Of a stretch of 64,000 nt of DNA, positions 1 to 9,251 are shown one piece after another; position 1 is the first letter of the stretch; each line of letters begins with the position of its first letter. The stretch is from positions 124,001 through 188,000 of the forward strand of contig CAVVZC010000006.1 in assembly GCA_963752565.1 (NCBI GenBank), in the 5' to 3' direction. The position numbers and the translations under genes were made by a program. Source of the DNA: UBA11574 sp963752565. Its GTDB lineage: Bacteria; Desulfobacterota; Desulfobacteria; Desulfobacterales; UBA11574. The notes below the pieces were generated by a model. That model was not told the DNA's origin. It was given only the letters and a program-made list of their open reading frames with translations, and made no database searches.

Positions 1-2
1 GA

Positions 3-829
3 ATGGACTTTAAGGAGCGAGTTCCCTTCGGCAGGACGGGACTGATGGTGAGCCGGATCGGGTTGGCGTCCGGCTTCGGCGTACCCACTGCCGCCATCGA
101 GAAAGCATTTCATGAGTATGGCGTCAACTACTTCTACCTGTCCATGCTCAAGCGGGGCCACATGGTGCGGGCCATCCGCAACCTCGCCCCCAAGCACCGC
201 GACGAGCTGCGCATCGTGCTGGCCAAGCCAACCTTTGGTGGATTTCTTCCTACAGAGCTTTGTGGAGCGCTGGCTCAAGAAGCTCAAGATCGAGCAGGCT
301 GATCTCGTGGTCCTACAAGCTCAGCGCAAACCTCTAGGCCAGAAGCTCACTCGACCGCGTACACCGGCTCAGGGACAGCGGCAAGGTGCGCTTCGTGGGC
401 ATGTCCAGCCACGAACGGCCCCTCTTCGGCAAGATCGCTCGCGGAGAGGTGAAGGCGCCGGTGGACTTCTTTCAGATCCGCTACAACGCCGTTCACCCAG
501 GAGCCGAACAGGACATCTTCCCGCACCTGCCGCAGGAGAACCGACCGGGCATCGTGATCTTCACCGCCACCTGCTGGGGCAAGCTCCTCAAACCCAAGCT
601 CATGCCGGCAGGGGAACGCCCTCTGGCCCCTGCCGACTGCTATCGCTTCGTTCTCTCCCATCCCGACGTGAACGTCTGTATCACGGGCCCCTCCACCGCA
701 GCTCAGATGGAGGAAAATCTCAAGTCCCTGGACGCCGGGCCCCTCGACGAGGAGGAGATGGCCCGCGTCCGACGCATCGGCAACCACATCTACAGTATAG
801 ACAGCAAGCCTCCCCTTCTTGCCCGATGA
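3..829 (+). pseudogene. Aldo/keto reductase family protein, broken by two frameshifts
   Basis: Three reading frames joined end to end give one aldo/keto-reductase-like protein of about 275 residues. The N-terminal part (from 3) reads MDFKERVPFGRTGLMVSRIG and continues to about 235. The frame then shifts to give FVERWLKKLKIEQADLVVL (about 240-312), and shifts again near 315-350 to LDRVHRLRDSGKVRFVGMSSHER, running to the TGA at 829. The fold's conserved pieces (GRTGLMVS, the R-x-SGKVRFVGMS strand, the C-terminal NVCITGPS segment) are all recognisable. The substrate cannot be told. It may begin upstream of the window. The gene is clearly more GC-rich than the AT-rich sequence that follows position 830, which suggests a different origin. 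The frameshifts could be decay or sequencing error. Confidence 0.8.
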
Positions 830-996
830 TTTCGGTGTCATCCGGTAGCCACGTCCGCTATCTGGCAACAGCGATTGGGGGAATCCTTTTTGGAAGGTTG
901 GCCTTTTTGATTTTTTATGGATTTTACGATATATGCAAACGATAAAGAAACAAAAATGCCCTAAGTTCAAAAAGCACATAAGTTTAGAGCTTATCT

Positions 997-1455
997 ATGG
1001 AACTCGAAACACTTCGATCATATCTTCTCAAAAAACAAGGCGCGTTTGAGGATTTTCCGTTCGGACCTGAAGTGATGGTTTATAAAGTTATGGGAAAAAT
1101 GTTTGCACTTGTTTTTTGGAATGAATCGTCATTACGAATAAACCTTAAATGTGATCCTGATCTTGCCATGCATTTTCGTGCCTTGTACAAAGCTGTAACA
1201 CCCGGCTATCATATGAATAAAAGGCATTGGAACACCATAACATTAGACGGCTCAATACCCGATGATGAAATTCATGCAATGATTAATGATTCATATAGTT
1301 TGGTGGTTAGAGGCTTAAAAAAAACTGATAGAAAAAACTTGGCAATTATAAATTGTGGCAGGACGGAGTATGTGAGAATTATTTCCACTCATTTAAAAGT
1401 TAGGTGTCATAAAAAACATGAAAAGGTCGATACTCTCTCGATATCAGGTCGATAA
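997..1455 (+). CDS. MmcQ/YjbR family protein
   Basis: The first 115 or so residues match the MmcQ/YjbR family (small CyaY-like fold, often called DNA-binding; real function unclear). Visible hallmarks are the FPFGPEVMVYKVMGKMFAL strand, INLKCDP, the PGYHMNKRHWNTI segment and DDEIHAMINDSYSLVVRGL. The family usually ends there, at about 115-120 residues. Here some 35 extra residues follow with no family resemblance, so the C terminus may come from a shifted stop codon. The 3' end overlaps the next gene by 38 bases in another frame. Confidence 0.75.
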   Translation: MELETLRSYLLKKQGAFEDFPFGPEVMVYKVMGKMFALVFWNESSLRINLKCDPDLAMHFRALYKAVTPGYHMNKRHWNTITLDGSIPDDEIHAMINDSYSLVVRGLKKTDRKNLAIINCGRTEYVRIISTHLKVRCHKKHEKVDTLSISGR

Positions 1456-2092
1456 AGTGCCTATTATCATTCGACCGCAATTTTACCTTTATGGATACGG
1501 TTTGGGACTATTATTGTTTTTCCTTCTTTTAATCTTGAGAGTTACCACTAAAGTAAAGATTTCGGGCCGTGAGAAGCTCAGGGAAGATTCAAACCATATC
1601 TTCTGTTTGTGGCACAGCTTCGTTCCTTTGGCGCTGATAAGTGCAACACCTCTAATCCCTGCTGTTCTTGATCGTGCCAATCAGGCATGGATGCAACATC
1701 CTGTCTGGTACATGAAGCCAATACATGTTCTGTTGCGTTTGATGGGTGTCAAAAAAATAATTTTGGGCTCTACAGGGCATTCAGGTCGCGATGCGGCTGA
1801 ACTACTCGTAGATTATTTGCGGCAGGGGTGTTCGACCGTTCTAAATCCTGATGGGCCACATGGTCCTGCTTTTGTCCTTAAGAAGGGAATTCTACATTTA
1901 TCTTTGAAAAGCTGTGTACCAGTTGTTGCTTTACGATTTTCATCATCAAGCTTTCGCGAACTAAAAACTTGGGATCGAAAGAAATTTGTTTACCCATTCT
2001 CCACCATAGAAATGAAAATTGGTGAACCTATTCATGTTACGAACGACAATTTTGAATACGCACATCATTTAATAGAAAGAGAGTTGGGTTGA
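1418..2092 (+). CDS. DUF374 lysophospholipid-acyltransferase-like membrane protein
   Basis: The 224-residue protein has one hydrophobic segment at about residues 25-45 (YGLGLLLFFLLLILRV), then the DUF374/LPLAT-like pattern: a CLWHSFVPLAL histidine motif, the GSTGHSGRDAAELLVDYL region, and NPDGPHGPAFVLKKGILHLSLKS, typical of DUF374 proteins, which are predicted to acylate lipid A-like or phospholipid precursors at the inner membrane. The motif H-x-F in place of the classical HX4D is normal for this subfamily. There is no strong ribosome-binding site before 1418, so the start is uncertain. It overlaps the end of the preceding MmcQ-like frame. Substrate is unknown. Confidence 0.75.
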   Translation: MKRSILSRYQVDKVPIIIRPQFYLYGYGLGLLLFFLLLILRVTTKVKISGREKLREDSNHIFCLWHSFVPLALISATPLIPAVLDRANQAWMQHPVWYMKPIHVLLRLMGVKKIILGSTGHSGRDAAELLVDYLRQGCSTVLNPDGPHGPAFVLKKGILHLSLKSCVPVVALRFSSSSFRELKTWDRKKFVYPFSTIEMKIGEPIHVTNDNFEYAHHLIERELG

Positions 2093-2171
2093 GATAATCT
2101 CAATATATCAAAAGTTTGATGGCTGAAATGCGGAACGCAACATATTGTAACCAAGGCATAGGAAGAAGTAT

Positions 2172-3212
2172 ATGAATGACAAAAAATCAACAGAAGAATC
2201 AGAAAACTATGTCCGACTTGCACTACCTTTGATGTCAAAGCATGATATACCTATAACACCAAGAAACTATACGGTATATTACACTTACGTTTCCGGTGGT
2301 AACAGCGATTTAAGCAAGGCTGTTGATACGATCATTGAGAAGGGGCTAACGATTGACGATGAAAAGATTAAAAATCTTTATTTCCAATTTTGCACAGAAA
2401 AAGATGAGACTGGACTACGGAATTTACGGAATGATTTACAGCAGATTTTAATAACCATTCTCGGTGAAATAACTGGGTTCACCGGTCAAACCGAAAAATT
2501 TGAGTCTTTAGTTTCAAACTCTGTAGATAAGTTGTCAGAAGATGCATCTGTCCAACAGATAAAGGGTGTTGTTGATGAAATCGTCGTGGAAACAAAAAAA
2601 TTAGGTGGCTTTGGAAAAACAATACAACATAAATTGAAAGAGACAACGGATGAGTTAGAGGCGATTAAAAAGGACTTCGAAAAGGCAAAGAATGAAGCAT
2701 TGGTGGATTTTTTGACCGATGTACCTAACAGAAAAGCTTTCGATGAAAAACTTGCTATATGCATCGATGAAGCCCTTTCTAACAATGAAGATCTGTGCTT
2801 GTTGATGATTGATATAGACTACTTCAAAAGATTTAACGACAAATATGGACATATTATTGGAGATGAGGTGCTGAAAATCGTGGCGAGAAATGTGAAGGAG
2901 ATAGTTCGGGGCAGAGATTTTTTAGCACGTTTTGGTGGAGAGGAATTTGTTGTAATACTCCCACAAACACCCTTATCGGGAGCGAAGACTGTGGCTGAGA
3001 ATATAAGGGATTTTTTTGATCGAACAAAGCTTAAAGTGGTGTCGTCATCAAAAAACCTTGGCAAAGTCACGGTATCAATTGGGGCTGCTATATACAGATA
3101 TGGTGAACCCATTAAGGAGTTTATCGATCGTTCTGACCAGGCGCTCTACTTTGCAAAGAACACTGGAAGAAACCGTGTGGCAACAGAGTCTGATGTGGAC
3201 ACATCACTGTAG
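2172..3212 (+). CDS. GGDEF-domain diguanylate cyclase
   Basis: The protein has 346 residues. Residues about 1-180 form a soluble helical N-terminal region without membrane segments (start MNDKKSTEESENYVRLALPL) that ends in a coiled coil. Residues about 185-340 are a GGDEF domain with DPLTDVPNRKAF-like (here DFLTDVPNRKAF), DIDYFKRFNDKYGH, and the active-site signature GGEEF at 255-259. An RGRD inhibitory I-site lies five residues before it, so product inhibition by c-di-GMP is likely. It probably synthesises c-di-GMP from GTP. PilZ proteins at 10.9 and 40.1 kb are potential c-di-GMP readers. The gene stands alone, in AT-rich DNA. Confidence 0.92.
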   Translation: MNDKKSTEESENYVRLALPLMSKHDIPITPRNYTVYYTYVSGGNSDLSKAVDTIIEKGLTIDDEKIKNLYFQFCTEKDETGLRNLRNDLQQILITILGEITGFTGQTEKFESLVSNSVDKLSEDASVQQIKGVVDEIVVETKKLGGFGKTIQHKLKETTDELEAIKKDFEKAKNEALVDFLTDVPNRKAFDEKLAICIDEALSNNEDLCLLMIDIDYFKRFNDKYGHIIGDEVLKIVARNVKEIVRGRDFLARFGGEEFVVILPQTPLSGAKTVAENIRDFFDRTKLKVVSSSKNLGKVTVSIGAAIYRYGEPIKEFIDRSDQALYFAKNTGRNRVATESDVDTSL

Positions 3213-3568
3213 AAATTGAATAGATAAACAATATGCTCTATTTGGCATATCAATTGCAAATACCACTCCTATAATCATTTTAACAATCGGAAAAATAAAC
3301 TATAACAACAGCGGCGTATTTCAGATGGCAGGAAACTTTGGAATAGTTAATACCGAAAGATTCAGCACTTGTCTTTACCTTCGTAAAAGTCATAAATAAA
3401 ATCCATTTCCACTTTCATTTATAAGAAGTTTGGAATAAGATAAATATTAACGATAGAAAAATATTGATAAAGATGAAAACATGCGATTGATGCTACAGGA
3501 TCTGTCATTCGAACAAACCAGCAAGGCATGGCAATCTGTTTTGATAAAAAATGCAAAAGGAGGGTAAT
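3213..3568. other. Intergenic region, nothing recognised
   Basis: About 350 AT-rich bases. No open frame with a ribosome-binding site, no clear hairpin terminator and no repeat was recognised. The last 15 bases carry the AAAGGAGGG ribosome-binding site of the next gene. Confidence 0.5.
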
Positions 3569-4090
3569 ATGTTTAAAAAAACATTATTTGTATTGTTGAG
3601 TGCCCTAATTCTTTCAGGTGTCTGTTTCGCCCAAGAAGACTCTGCCAAAGAGCATATGGAAGATACAACTTCAGCTGTAGCACAGGAGAAACCCGCATTG
3701 GTTTTGGAAGAGATCTCTATCTGTACCGCTGTTGAGGATCGGCAGCCCTTTGGGATTGGAACTGTATTCTCTGATGAATTGGACAAAATATACTGTTTTA
3801 CCAAAATTAGCGGGGTTGAAGATACTACTTATGTTAATCATGTTTGGTATTTTGGGAATGATGAAATTGCGAGAGTTAATCTGCCTATAAAATCACCATC
3901 TTGGCGTACATGGAGTTCTAAAAAGCTTAATATGGGGTCAGGTAATGGACGTGTGGAGATAGTCTCTGAAAGCGGAGATATTTTGGGTAAAGCTGAGTTC
4001 GAAATAAAGGTAGCCGAGAAAGCTGAAGAGGTTGGAAAAACTGAGAAGACTGAGGTATCCGAAGAAGCATTAGAGCCTCCTAAAGAATAA
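3569..4090 (+). CDS. DUF2914 domain secreted protein
   Basis: The start at 3569 is chosen because AAAGGAGGG sits seven bases upstream; the in-frame ATG 18 bases earlier overlaps that site. Residues 1-21 (MFKKTLFVLLSALILSGVCFA) are a signal peptide. The mature part carries a DUF2914 domain: LVLEEISICTAVEDRQPFGIGTVFS, then the CFTKISG strand and the HVWYFGNDEIARVNLPIKSPSWRTWSSKKL segment. It is followed by an acidic/lysine-rich tail (about the last 35 residues). DUF2914 proteins are presumed periplasmic and have no known activity. No operon partner is evident. Confidence 0.8.
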   Translation: MFKKTLFVLLSALILSGVCFAQEDSAKEHMEDTTSAVAQEKPALVLEEISICTAVEDRQPFGIGTVFSDELDKIYCFTKISGVEDTTYVNHVWYFGNDEIARVNLPIKSPSWRTWSSKKLNMGSGNGRVEIVSESGDILGKAEFEIKVAEKAEEVGKTEKTEVSEEALEPPKE

Positions 4091-4158
4091 TAACTTTAAA
4101 AAGTTTACAAAAAAAACCGCAGTCTTTTTTGTAATGTGATATTAGGGGGCGGTCCTTA

Positions 4159-4272
4159 GTGGATTTAGGTGGATTTAGCGCACCAACTCCAATAAATACG
4201 GATTTTCCTGACACAATATTGATTTATAACGATTTTGAAATAGCTGCCCATGACGTCGATGGCGACGGTTGA
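4159..4272 (+). other. Possible C-terminal remnant, 37 codons
   Basis: A GTG-initiated frame of 37 codons ends in HDVDGDG, a calcium-loop-like motif seen in dockerin/FG-GAP proteins. It has no convincing initiation signal and may be a residue of a lost larger gene. A functional small protein is unlikely but not excluded. Confidence 0.2.
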
Positions 4273-4325
4273 AACTGACAGCATATCAGAGGGCAATAAT
4301 TTTTGTGATATCGTTTTTCCAACGA

Positions 4326-4358
4326 GGGCAAATCCTTTTTAGAGGGTTTGCCCTTTTT
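4326..4358 (+). terminator. Rho-independent terminator
   Basis: GGGCAAATCC and GGGTTTGCCC pair (one G-T pair) around an eight-base loop and are followed directly by a run of six T. It lies about 235 bases after the DUF2914 gene and would end any transcript from it. Confidence 0.8.
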
Positions 4359-4539
4359 TGCAATTTTGTAGGAAATAGGATATATGTACTGGAAGTTAAA
4401 GTGCTTGAACCGGTGAGTATGGCAAGCTGTAATTTAGGTAGACCATAAGCCCATTAAATTTATGTGGTATTCGAAAAATATCCAGGTCTTCAAAAACGAA
4501 TAACAGATAACAATATTGATATCCGTCTTATTTGGTCTC

Positions 4540-4579
4540 ATAAAAATGGCTGCAAGCTAATGATATGCATGCAGCCATT
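4540..4579 (-). terminator. Terminator of the multiheme cytochrome gene
   Basis: On the minus strand AATGGCTGCA pairs with TGCAGCCATT over a 15-base loop, and TTTTTA follows. It begins 25 bases after the cytochrome stop codon. Confidence 0.75.
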
Positions 4580-4603
4580 GTCTAAATTGTTAACAAACCG
4601 TTA

Positions 4604-7126
4604 TTAAGAAGCTTTTCTTTTTCTAATCCAAAAGACAAAGAGAATGATAATTAGAAGCGCTACCGGCGGTGCGAAGATCTGAAAATTAGCTGCTATGAAC
4701 ATACCTTTCGCGATCAGTTTCATATGCTCGGCATCGGTCGTGGGTATCATGCCCAGTGCGTCTCCTAGCTTAGAGATAATCCGGTAAATAAATCTTCCCT
4801 CCGGAATCTCACGGTGACAAGATAGACAAACCCCCAGTCGTTCCATGTTATTGCGTAACTCTTTGGGTAAAGGGCCATCCAACGGCCAGTGATGACCAAC
4901 GGTTTGTAGTTGCTGATCCTCGCGATTGACAATGTTGTCAAGATCAATGGACAGATCCGGCACCGGGCTGATCTGGTATTGTGCCGTCTGGGTGACCGGT
5001 TCTCCTTTTTCATTCATGATGTCTACGTAGACGCCTTTGGCATACCCTCTTAGATAGCGTCCTTCGTGGGTTCCATAACCCAATGATTTAGACCTTGCAT
5101 GACAGGAGGTGCATTCACGGGCCTGCCAATCAACGGTATGGGGAGCGGCCGGGGCCATGTCAATGCTCCTTTGGCCTTTTTCACCACCACCTTCCACACC
5201 TTTCGGGGTTCGCCATATTTTATTGTGGACCAAAACTTCACCATCGGGTGCTACGACGGTGGTGATTTGCTGGCAACCGGGTATGATGGGAGTGACCCGT
5301 CCCTCACCATTGATGCCAAGCACGGGGTCTTCCCATCGAAGGTAAGATCGGTTCTCGCTGGTCTTACCGTAAGCTACGCCGGGCGCGACAGGCGGTTCAA
5401 AGCCACGCATGGATTCGGCGGTGTGCCCGTTTTCAAAGTGGATACTCCCCGCCGCCACCCAATCCGTGGCCTTCTTGTTGCCGGAAAAATTGACATTCAC
5501 GTGACAGCCATAACATTGTGGCGCCCAAGCCGAATGACACCCGTAGCACTCAATCTTTTTTAAATGCCCCTTGGCTTGCAGTTTAGCAGAGATTGCTTTG
5601 GCCGGGTTTCGCCACTTATTGCTCTTTGCAAGTGATTTTAATGTTGGCACCACAAAATCAAGCCCGGATGCTGAATGTACCACTACTTTTTCGCCTTCTC
5701 TGACCACGTTGTTAAATGGATTTCCACGGGTGGTCAGCAGGAAGCCCTCTTTGGCATTATAGGTCGTACTGAACTTGGCATGGGTGGCCAACGGTTCTTT
5801 GGAAAGACCGCGTGCCTTGCTCATGTCGGGTTCAATACCGAATTCGTCTCCCCAACCAAAGGGGAGTTCCCATGGGTAGTGGGTTGCGGTTCCGTGGCAG
5901 TCTGAGCATTCGATTTCTACGTTGGCCAGAAGTGTGCCTGTTAGGTTTCCGTTACCATGCATGGATGTAGTGGTATGGCAGTCCTGGCAGAGCAGACCGC
6001 CCTCGGGGTTGCCCTCCCGGGATTTTAACCGGTGGTGCACATCATCTTTGATAAATTGGTAGAATTTGGTGTGAAGCTTCGGCTGCTTGCCACCTTTATC
6101 TGTGTAAGGGCTGCCATAGGGAAATTCCATCAATCCCTGGAAGGATACACCGATGCGTTTACCCCGATTGTGGCAGGAAACACAGGTTTCATGGGGTATG
6201 CCGGAGTAGACTTTGCCATTGACCCCAACTTTGACTTTTCGTGAAGATTGAATGGAGTGCACCATTGCATGACCCGGTTGATCCCGTTTAACCGTCTTAT
6301 CGCCACCTTCATAAAGCCCTGCATTGTTGTAGGGAATATGGCAGGCACTACAACCCATTCCCCTAAAATCCCCGCGTTTTTCACGACCTTTGACGCCCAC
6401 ATGGCAACGCTGGCAGTCGGTACGCAGGTAGGTATAAACGGCTTCCCAAGGTTTTTCTTTGAGCGTCTCCACATTGGTTTTGGGTACCTGTTTAAGCTCT
6501 GCGGGAAAATTTTCCGGGTATTTCGCCATCAACGCCCGGGTGTAGGTTTTGTAATCTGCCGTGCCGAAAACGGGTTCGGGTCCATCGGGGTCCGACACAT
6601 CGTAGTTCCCGTATTTCTTTGCATAACCGGTACTAGCAGGGCCCCATCCCCATAAGGCACCTTGTATTTTACCGGCCTCAGTCTGCATTATGGAGCGGTA
6701 TTGAGCATAGGTCCACTCTTTATGACATTGACCACAGATCTTTTCATTGACCCATACCGAACCCGAATGCACGACAAAGGTGTTTAATACGCCACCTTCC
6801 GGTGCCCCAGTGTGGGCGATTTTGGCATCTTTTTCTTCCTTTGGATTACCTCCGTGGCAAATCACGCACCCGTTCGGATCCCCGAGTCTAGCACCTTTTG
6901 CGTATATCTGTTCGGCCATTTGGGAATCGTGAGCACGAATCGGTTCTATGCCGGCGTGACATTTACCAAGTGCCAGGCATCCGACATTTGGTGCTGGATA
7001 ATCGGCTGGGTCCATACCGGGTATCGGTGTTGCGGCCCAAAGATTAGCGGTGATTGCCCAATAGGTAAAACACAGAAGAATAGCCATTAAAGAAAAAACG
7101 GAAAATCCTCTTTGAGAATTCTTCAT
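4604..7126 (-). CDS. Membrane-anchored multiheme cytochrome c
   Basis: The start at 7126 (MKNSQRGFSVFS) is preferred over an upstream ATG at 7231 because GAGGAGGAT precedes it and a signal peptide begins there. The protein has about 840 residues. I count eleven CXXCH haem motifs (CVICH, CGQCH, CQRCH, CSACH, CVSCH, CQDCH, CSDCH, two CYGCH, CTSCH, CLSCH), plus CLALGKCH near the N terminus, a CX5CH that may hold a twelfth haem or be unused. A single hydrophobic segment near the C terminus (FAPPVALLIIILFVFWI) followed by RKRKAS would anchor it in the inner membrane with the haems in the periplasm. A role in periplasmic electron transfer is inferred. No partner gene (quinol oxidase, porin, assembly factor) is adjacent, so donor and acceptor are unknown. 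Confidence 0.9.
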   Translation of the reverse strand: MKNSQRGFSVFSLMAILLCFTYWAITANLWAATPIPGMDPADYPAPNVGCLALGKCHAGIEPIRAHDSQMAEQIYAKGARLGDPNGCVICHGGNPKEEKDAKIAHTGAPEGGVLNTFVVHSGSVWVNEKICGQCHKEWTYAQYRSIMQTEAGKIQGALWGWGPASTGYAKKYGNYDVSDPDGPEPVFGTADYKTYTRALMAKYPENFPAELKQVPKTNVETLKEKPWEAVYTYLRTDCQRCHVGVKGREKRGDFRGMGCSACHIPYNNAGLYEGGDKTVKRDQPGHAMVHSIQSSRKVKVGVNGKVYSGIPHETCVSCHNRGKRIGVSFQGLMEFPYGSPYTDKGGKQPKLHTKFYQFIKDDVHHRLKSREGNPEGGLLCQDCHTTTSMHGNGNLTGTLLANVEIECSDCHGTATHYPWELPFGWGDEFGIEPDMSKARGLSKEPLATHAKFSTTYNAKEGFLLTTRGNPFNNVVREGEKVVVHSASGLDFVVPTLKSLAKSNKWRNPAKAISAKLQAKGHLKKIECYGCHSAWAPQCYGCHVNVNFSGNKKATDWVAAGSIHFENGHTAESMRGFEPPVAPGVAYGKTSENRSYLRWEDPVLGINGEGRVTPIIPGCQQITTVVAPDGEVLVHNKIWRTPKGVEGGGEKGQRSIDMAPAAPHTVDWQARECTSCHARSKSLGYGTHEGRYLRGYAKGVYVDIMNEKGEPVTQTAQYQISPVPDLSIDLDNIVNREDQQLQTVGHHWPLDGPLPKELRNNMERLGVCLSCHREIPEGRFIYRIISKLGDALGMIPTTDAEHMKLIAKGMFIAANFQIFAPPVALLIIILFVFWIRKRKAS

Positions 7127-7751
7127 ACGATCCTCCTCTTTCTTAATGGTATGTCTTGTAGTTATAATGGCGTGAGAGTTTATCAGGAGCATAAGTGGGT
7201 GAATATCTTTCAACAAATTAATTCGCTTCACCCTTATTTTTTCAGTACGTTAGAAAAGGGCACCTTGTCAACCCATTTTTAAAGTGGAGTGTCTGATATA
7301 ATAAGAGAATTTCTACACCCTCATCTCCAAACTTTAACCAAATGGTCGATATGCTATATATTTGAAATAGATAAGAACGCTCAAATTTACGTGTGTCTCC
7401 AACATACAACTCCAAGGTAAAACTGAGATATCTGCAATTTTTAGCAGCTATCAAGTACTTGATTTTTCTGTGATACCGTATAAAGGTATCACCAATATTC
7501 ATTTCAATTCAGATAGTTGCATGTGTTGCAAATATCAAAGGTTTTGACAAACTCGAAATTTGTGAGGTAATCTCAATATATCACAAGTTGACACCACACA
7601 GAGATAATGGCAATGATTAAAACAATATTAGTATTTTCCGGCATCCTATGATGGTAAGAGTGCCAGCATAACATTTCATATAATCGAAAAAAATTGTTTC
7701 GATGCAAGCCGACGGTCTCAGATATTCATACTATTGACAGGGGAGTTATCA
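7127..7751. other. Divergent promoter region
   Basis: This holds the upstream regions of the minus-strand cytochrome and the plus-strand transglycosylase. An 86-codon minus-strand frame (7242-7502) has no ribosome-binding site and no recognisable family, so it is not called. TCTCAATATATCA, a 13-mer found three times in the first 10 kb, occurs at 7571-7583. No convincing promoter could be fixed. Confidence 0.45.
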
Positions 7752-9251
7752 ATGTTTCATTCTTGCTCAATTCGATTAAAAACAAATAATTCCAGATTTA
7801 TACTCCCAGTTTTTATAAAAATCGTAATCATTGCTGGTATATTGTACTCAATTTTATCAGGGGTTGCGACAGCTGATAATAAATCCCCGCAGGAGGAAAT
7901 TCTTTTTCAGCAGAAGACGATGCTCGGTGATTTTGATAAGATGGTTCAACATCGTATGATCCGTGCCTTAGTGATCAACAGCAAAACATTCTACTTCTTG
8001 GATCAAGGACGGCAGTACGGTCTATCCTACGAGGCGTTAAGAGAATTTGAAAAGTTTATCAACAAAAAATTGAAGACCAAAACACTGAAAGTCAGGGTTG
8101 TGTTCATCCCTGTCAGTCGTGATGAACTCATACCTTCTCTGCTAAATGGCCTTGGGGATATCGCAGTCGCCAACTTGACCATCACAACTGAACGTCGGAA
8201 ACAAGTGGACTTTTCTAATCCTTTTTTGAGGGGTGTGAAGGAACTGCTCGTCACCGGGCCAGCAGCACCTCCAATAAACAGTATCGACGATCTGGCGGGT
8301 AAGGAAATTCACGTTCGCCTGTCGAGCAGCTATTACGAAAGTCTGATCCAGTTGAATACGTCTTTTAAAAAGGTCAGAAAATCTCAAATGAAATTGGTTC
8401 TTGCCGATGAGACGTTTGAGGATGAAGATCTACTGGAAATGGTTAAAGCTGGTCTTATCCCGATGATCGTGATGGACAGCCACAAGGCTCAATTTTGGAA
8501 ACAAATCTTCGACAATATAACAGTTCACCAGAACATTGCTGTAAGAACCAGCGGTGAGATCGCTTGGGCCTTTCGCAAGAATAGCCCAAAACTCAAAGCT
8601 GTGGTCAACGATTTTGTAAAAGGTCACAGAAAGGGGACGATGCTGGGAAATATTCTGTTCAAACGATACTTGCAAAATACCAAATACGTAAAAAACTCCG
8701 TTTCAGAAAAGGAACTGAAAAAATATAACTCAATGGTACAACTGTTCAAAAAATACGCCGATGAATATGACTTCAATTACTTGATGATCGGCGCCCAAGC
8801 CTATCAGGAGTCTGGTCTTGACAATAGCAAGCGCAGTCATTCAGGAGCTGTCGGTGTCATGCAGTTACTGCCGACCACAGCGGCAGATCCCAACGTCAAC
8901 ATTGCCAATATCGAAAAATTAGAGAATAACATACACGCCGGCACGAAATACCTGAGATTTATTATCGACCGGTACTACAAAGAAGAACCAATGGATGAAG
9001 TCAACAAGCTACTCTTTGCCTTTGCATCTTACAACGCTGGCCCGGCGAGGATAAAAGGGCTCCGCAAGAAAGCTGCATCTATGAAACTTGACCCGAACGT
9101 GTGGTTTCACAACGTAGAGATCGTAGCTGCAAAATCAATCGGCAAGGAAACCGTTCAATACGTCAGCAACATCTACAAATATTATATTGCCTATCAAATG
9201 GTTGTTAAACAAATTGAAAGAAAACAGCTCCAGAAAGGCAGATCTGGCTGA
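7752..9251 (+). CDS. MltF-like membrane-bound lytic transglycosylase
   Basis: The start at 7752 is chosen because AGGGGAG lies seven bases upstream; the ATG at 7734 lacks one. A hydrophobic segment at residues about 15-45 is a signal or anchor. Residues about 70-290 resemble a family 3 solute-binding domain (RVVFIPVSRDELIPSLLNGLGDIAVANLTIT, then a second lobe). Residues about 320-480 are an SLT domain: AQAYQESGLD with the catalytic Glu at about 353, GAVGVMQLLPTTA, and FASYNAGPARI. This two-domain order is that of MltF, which cleaves peptidoglycan glycan strands with formation of anhydromuramic ends, with the binding domain thought to sense muropeptides. It is monocistronic here. Confidence 0.9.
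   Translation: MFHSCSIRLKTNNSRFILPVFIKIVIIAGILYSILSGVATADNKSPQEEILFQQKTMLGDFDKMVQHRMIRALVINSKTFYFLDQGRQYGLSYEALREFEKFINKKLKTKTLKVRVVFIPVSRDELIPSLLNGLGDIAVANLTITTERRKQVDFSNPFLRGVKELLVTGPAAPPINSIDDLAGKEIHVRLSSSYYESLIQLNTSFKKVRKSQMKLVLADETFEDEDLLEMVKAGLIPMIVMDSHKAQFWKQIFDNITVHQNIAVRTSGEIAWAFRKNSPKLKAVVNDFVKGHRKGTMLGNILFKRYLQNTKYVKNSVSEKELKKYNSMVQLFKKYADEYDFNYLMIGAQAYQESGLDNSKRSHSGAVGVMQLLPTTAADPNVNIANIEKLENNIHAGTKYLRFIIDRYYKEEPMDEVNKLLFAFASYNAGPARIKGLRKKAASMKLDPNVWFHNVEIVAAKSIGKETVQYVSNIYKYYIAYQMVVKQIERKQLQKGRSG

Noticed and set aside
112..945. Long plus-strand frame of 277 codons over the aldo/keto reductase
   Set aside because: Most of it is low-complexity Arg/Pro-rich sequence from the wrong frame of a GC-rich gene; only a short stretch belongs to the real protein.
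7242..7502. Minus-strand frame of 86 codons
   Set aside because: No ribosome-binding site, no family and an unusual residue make-up.
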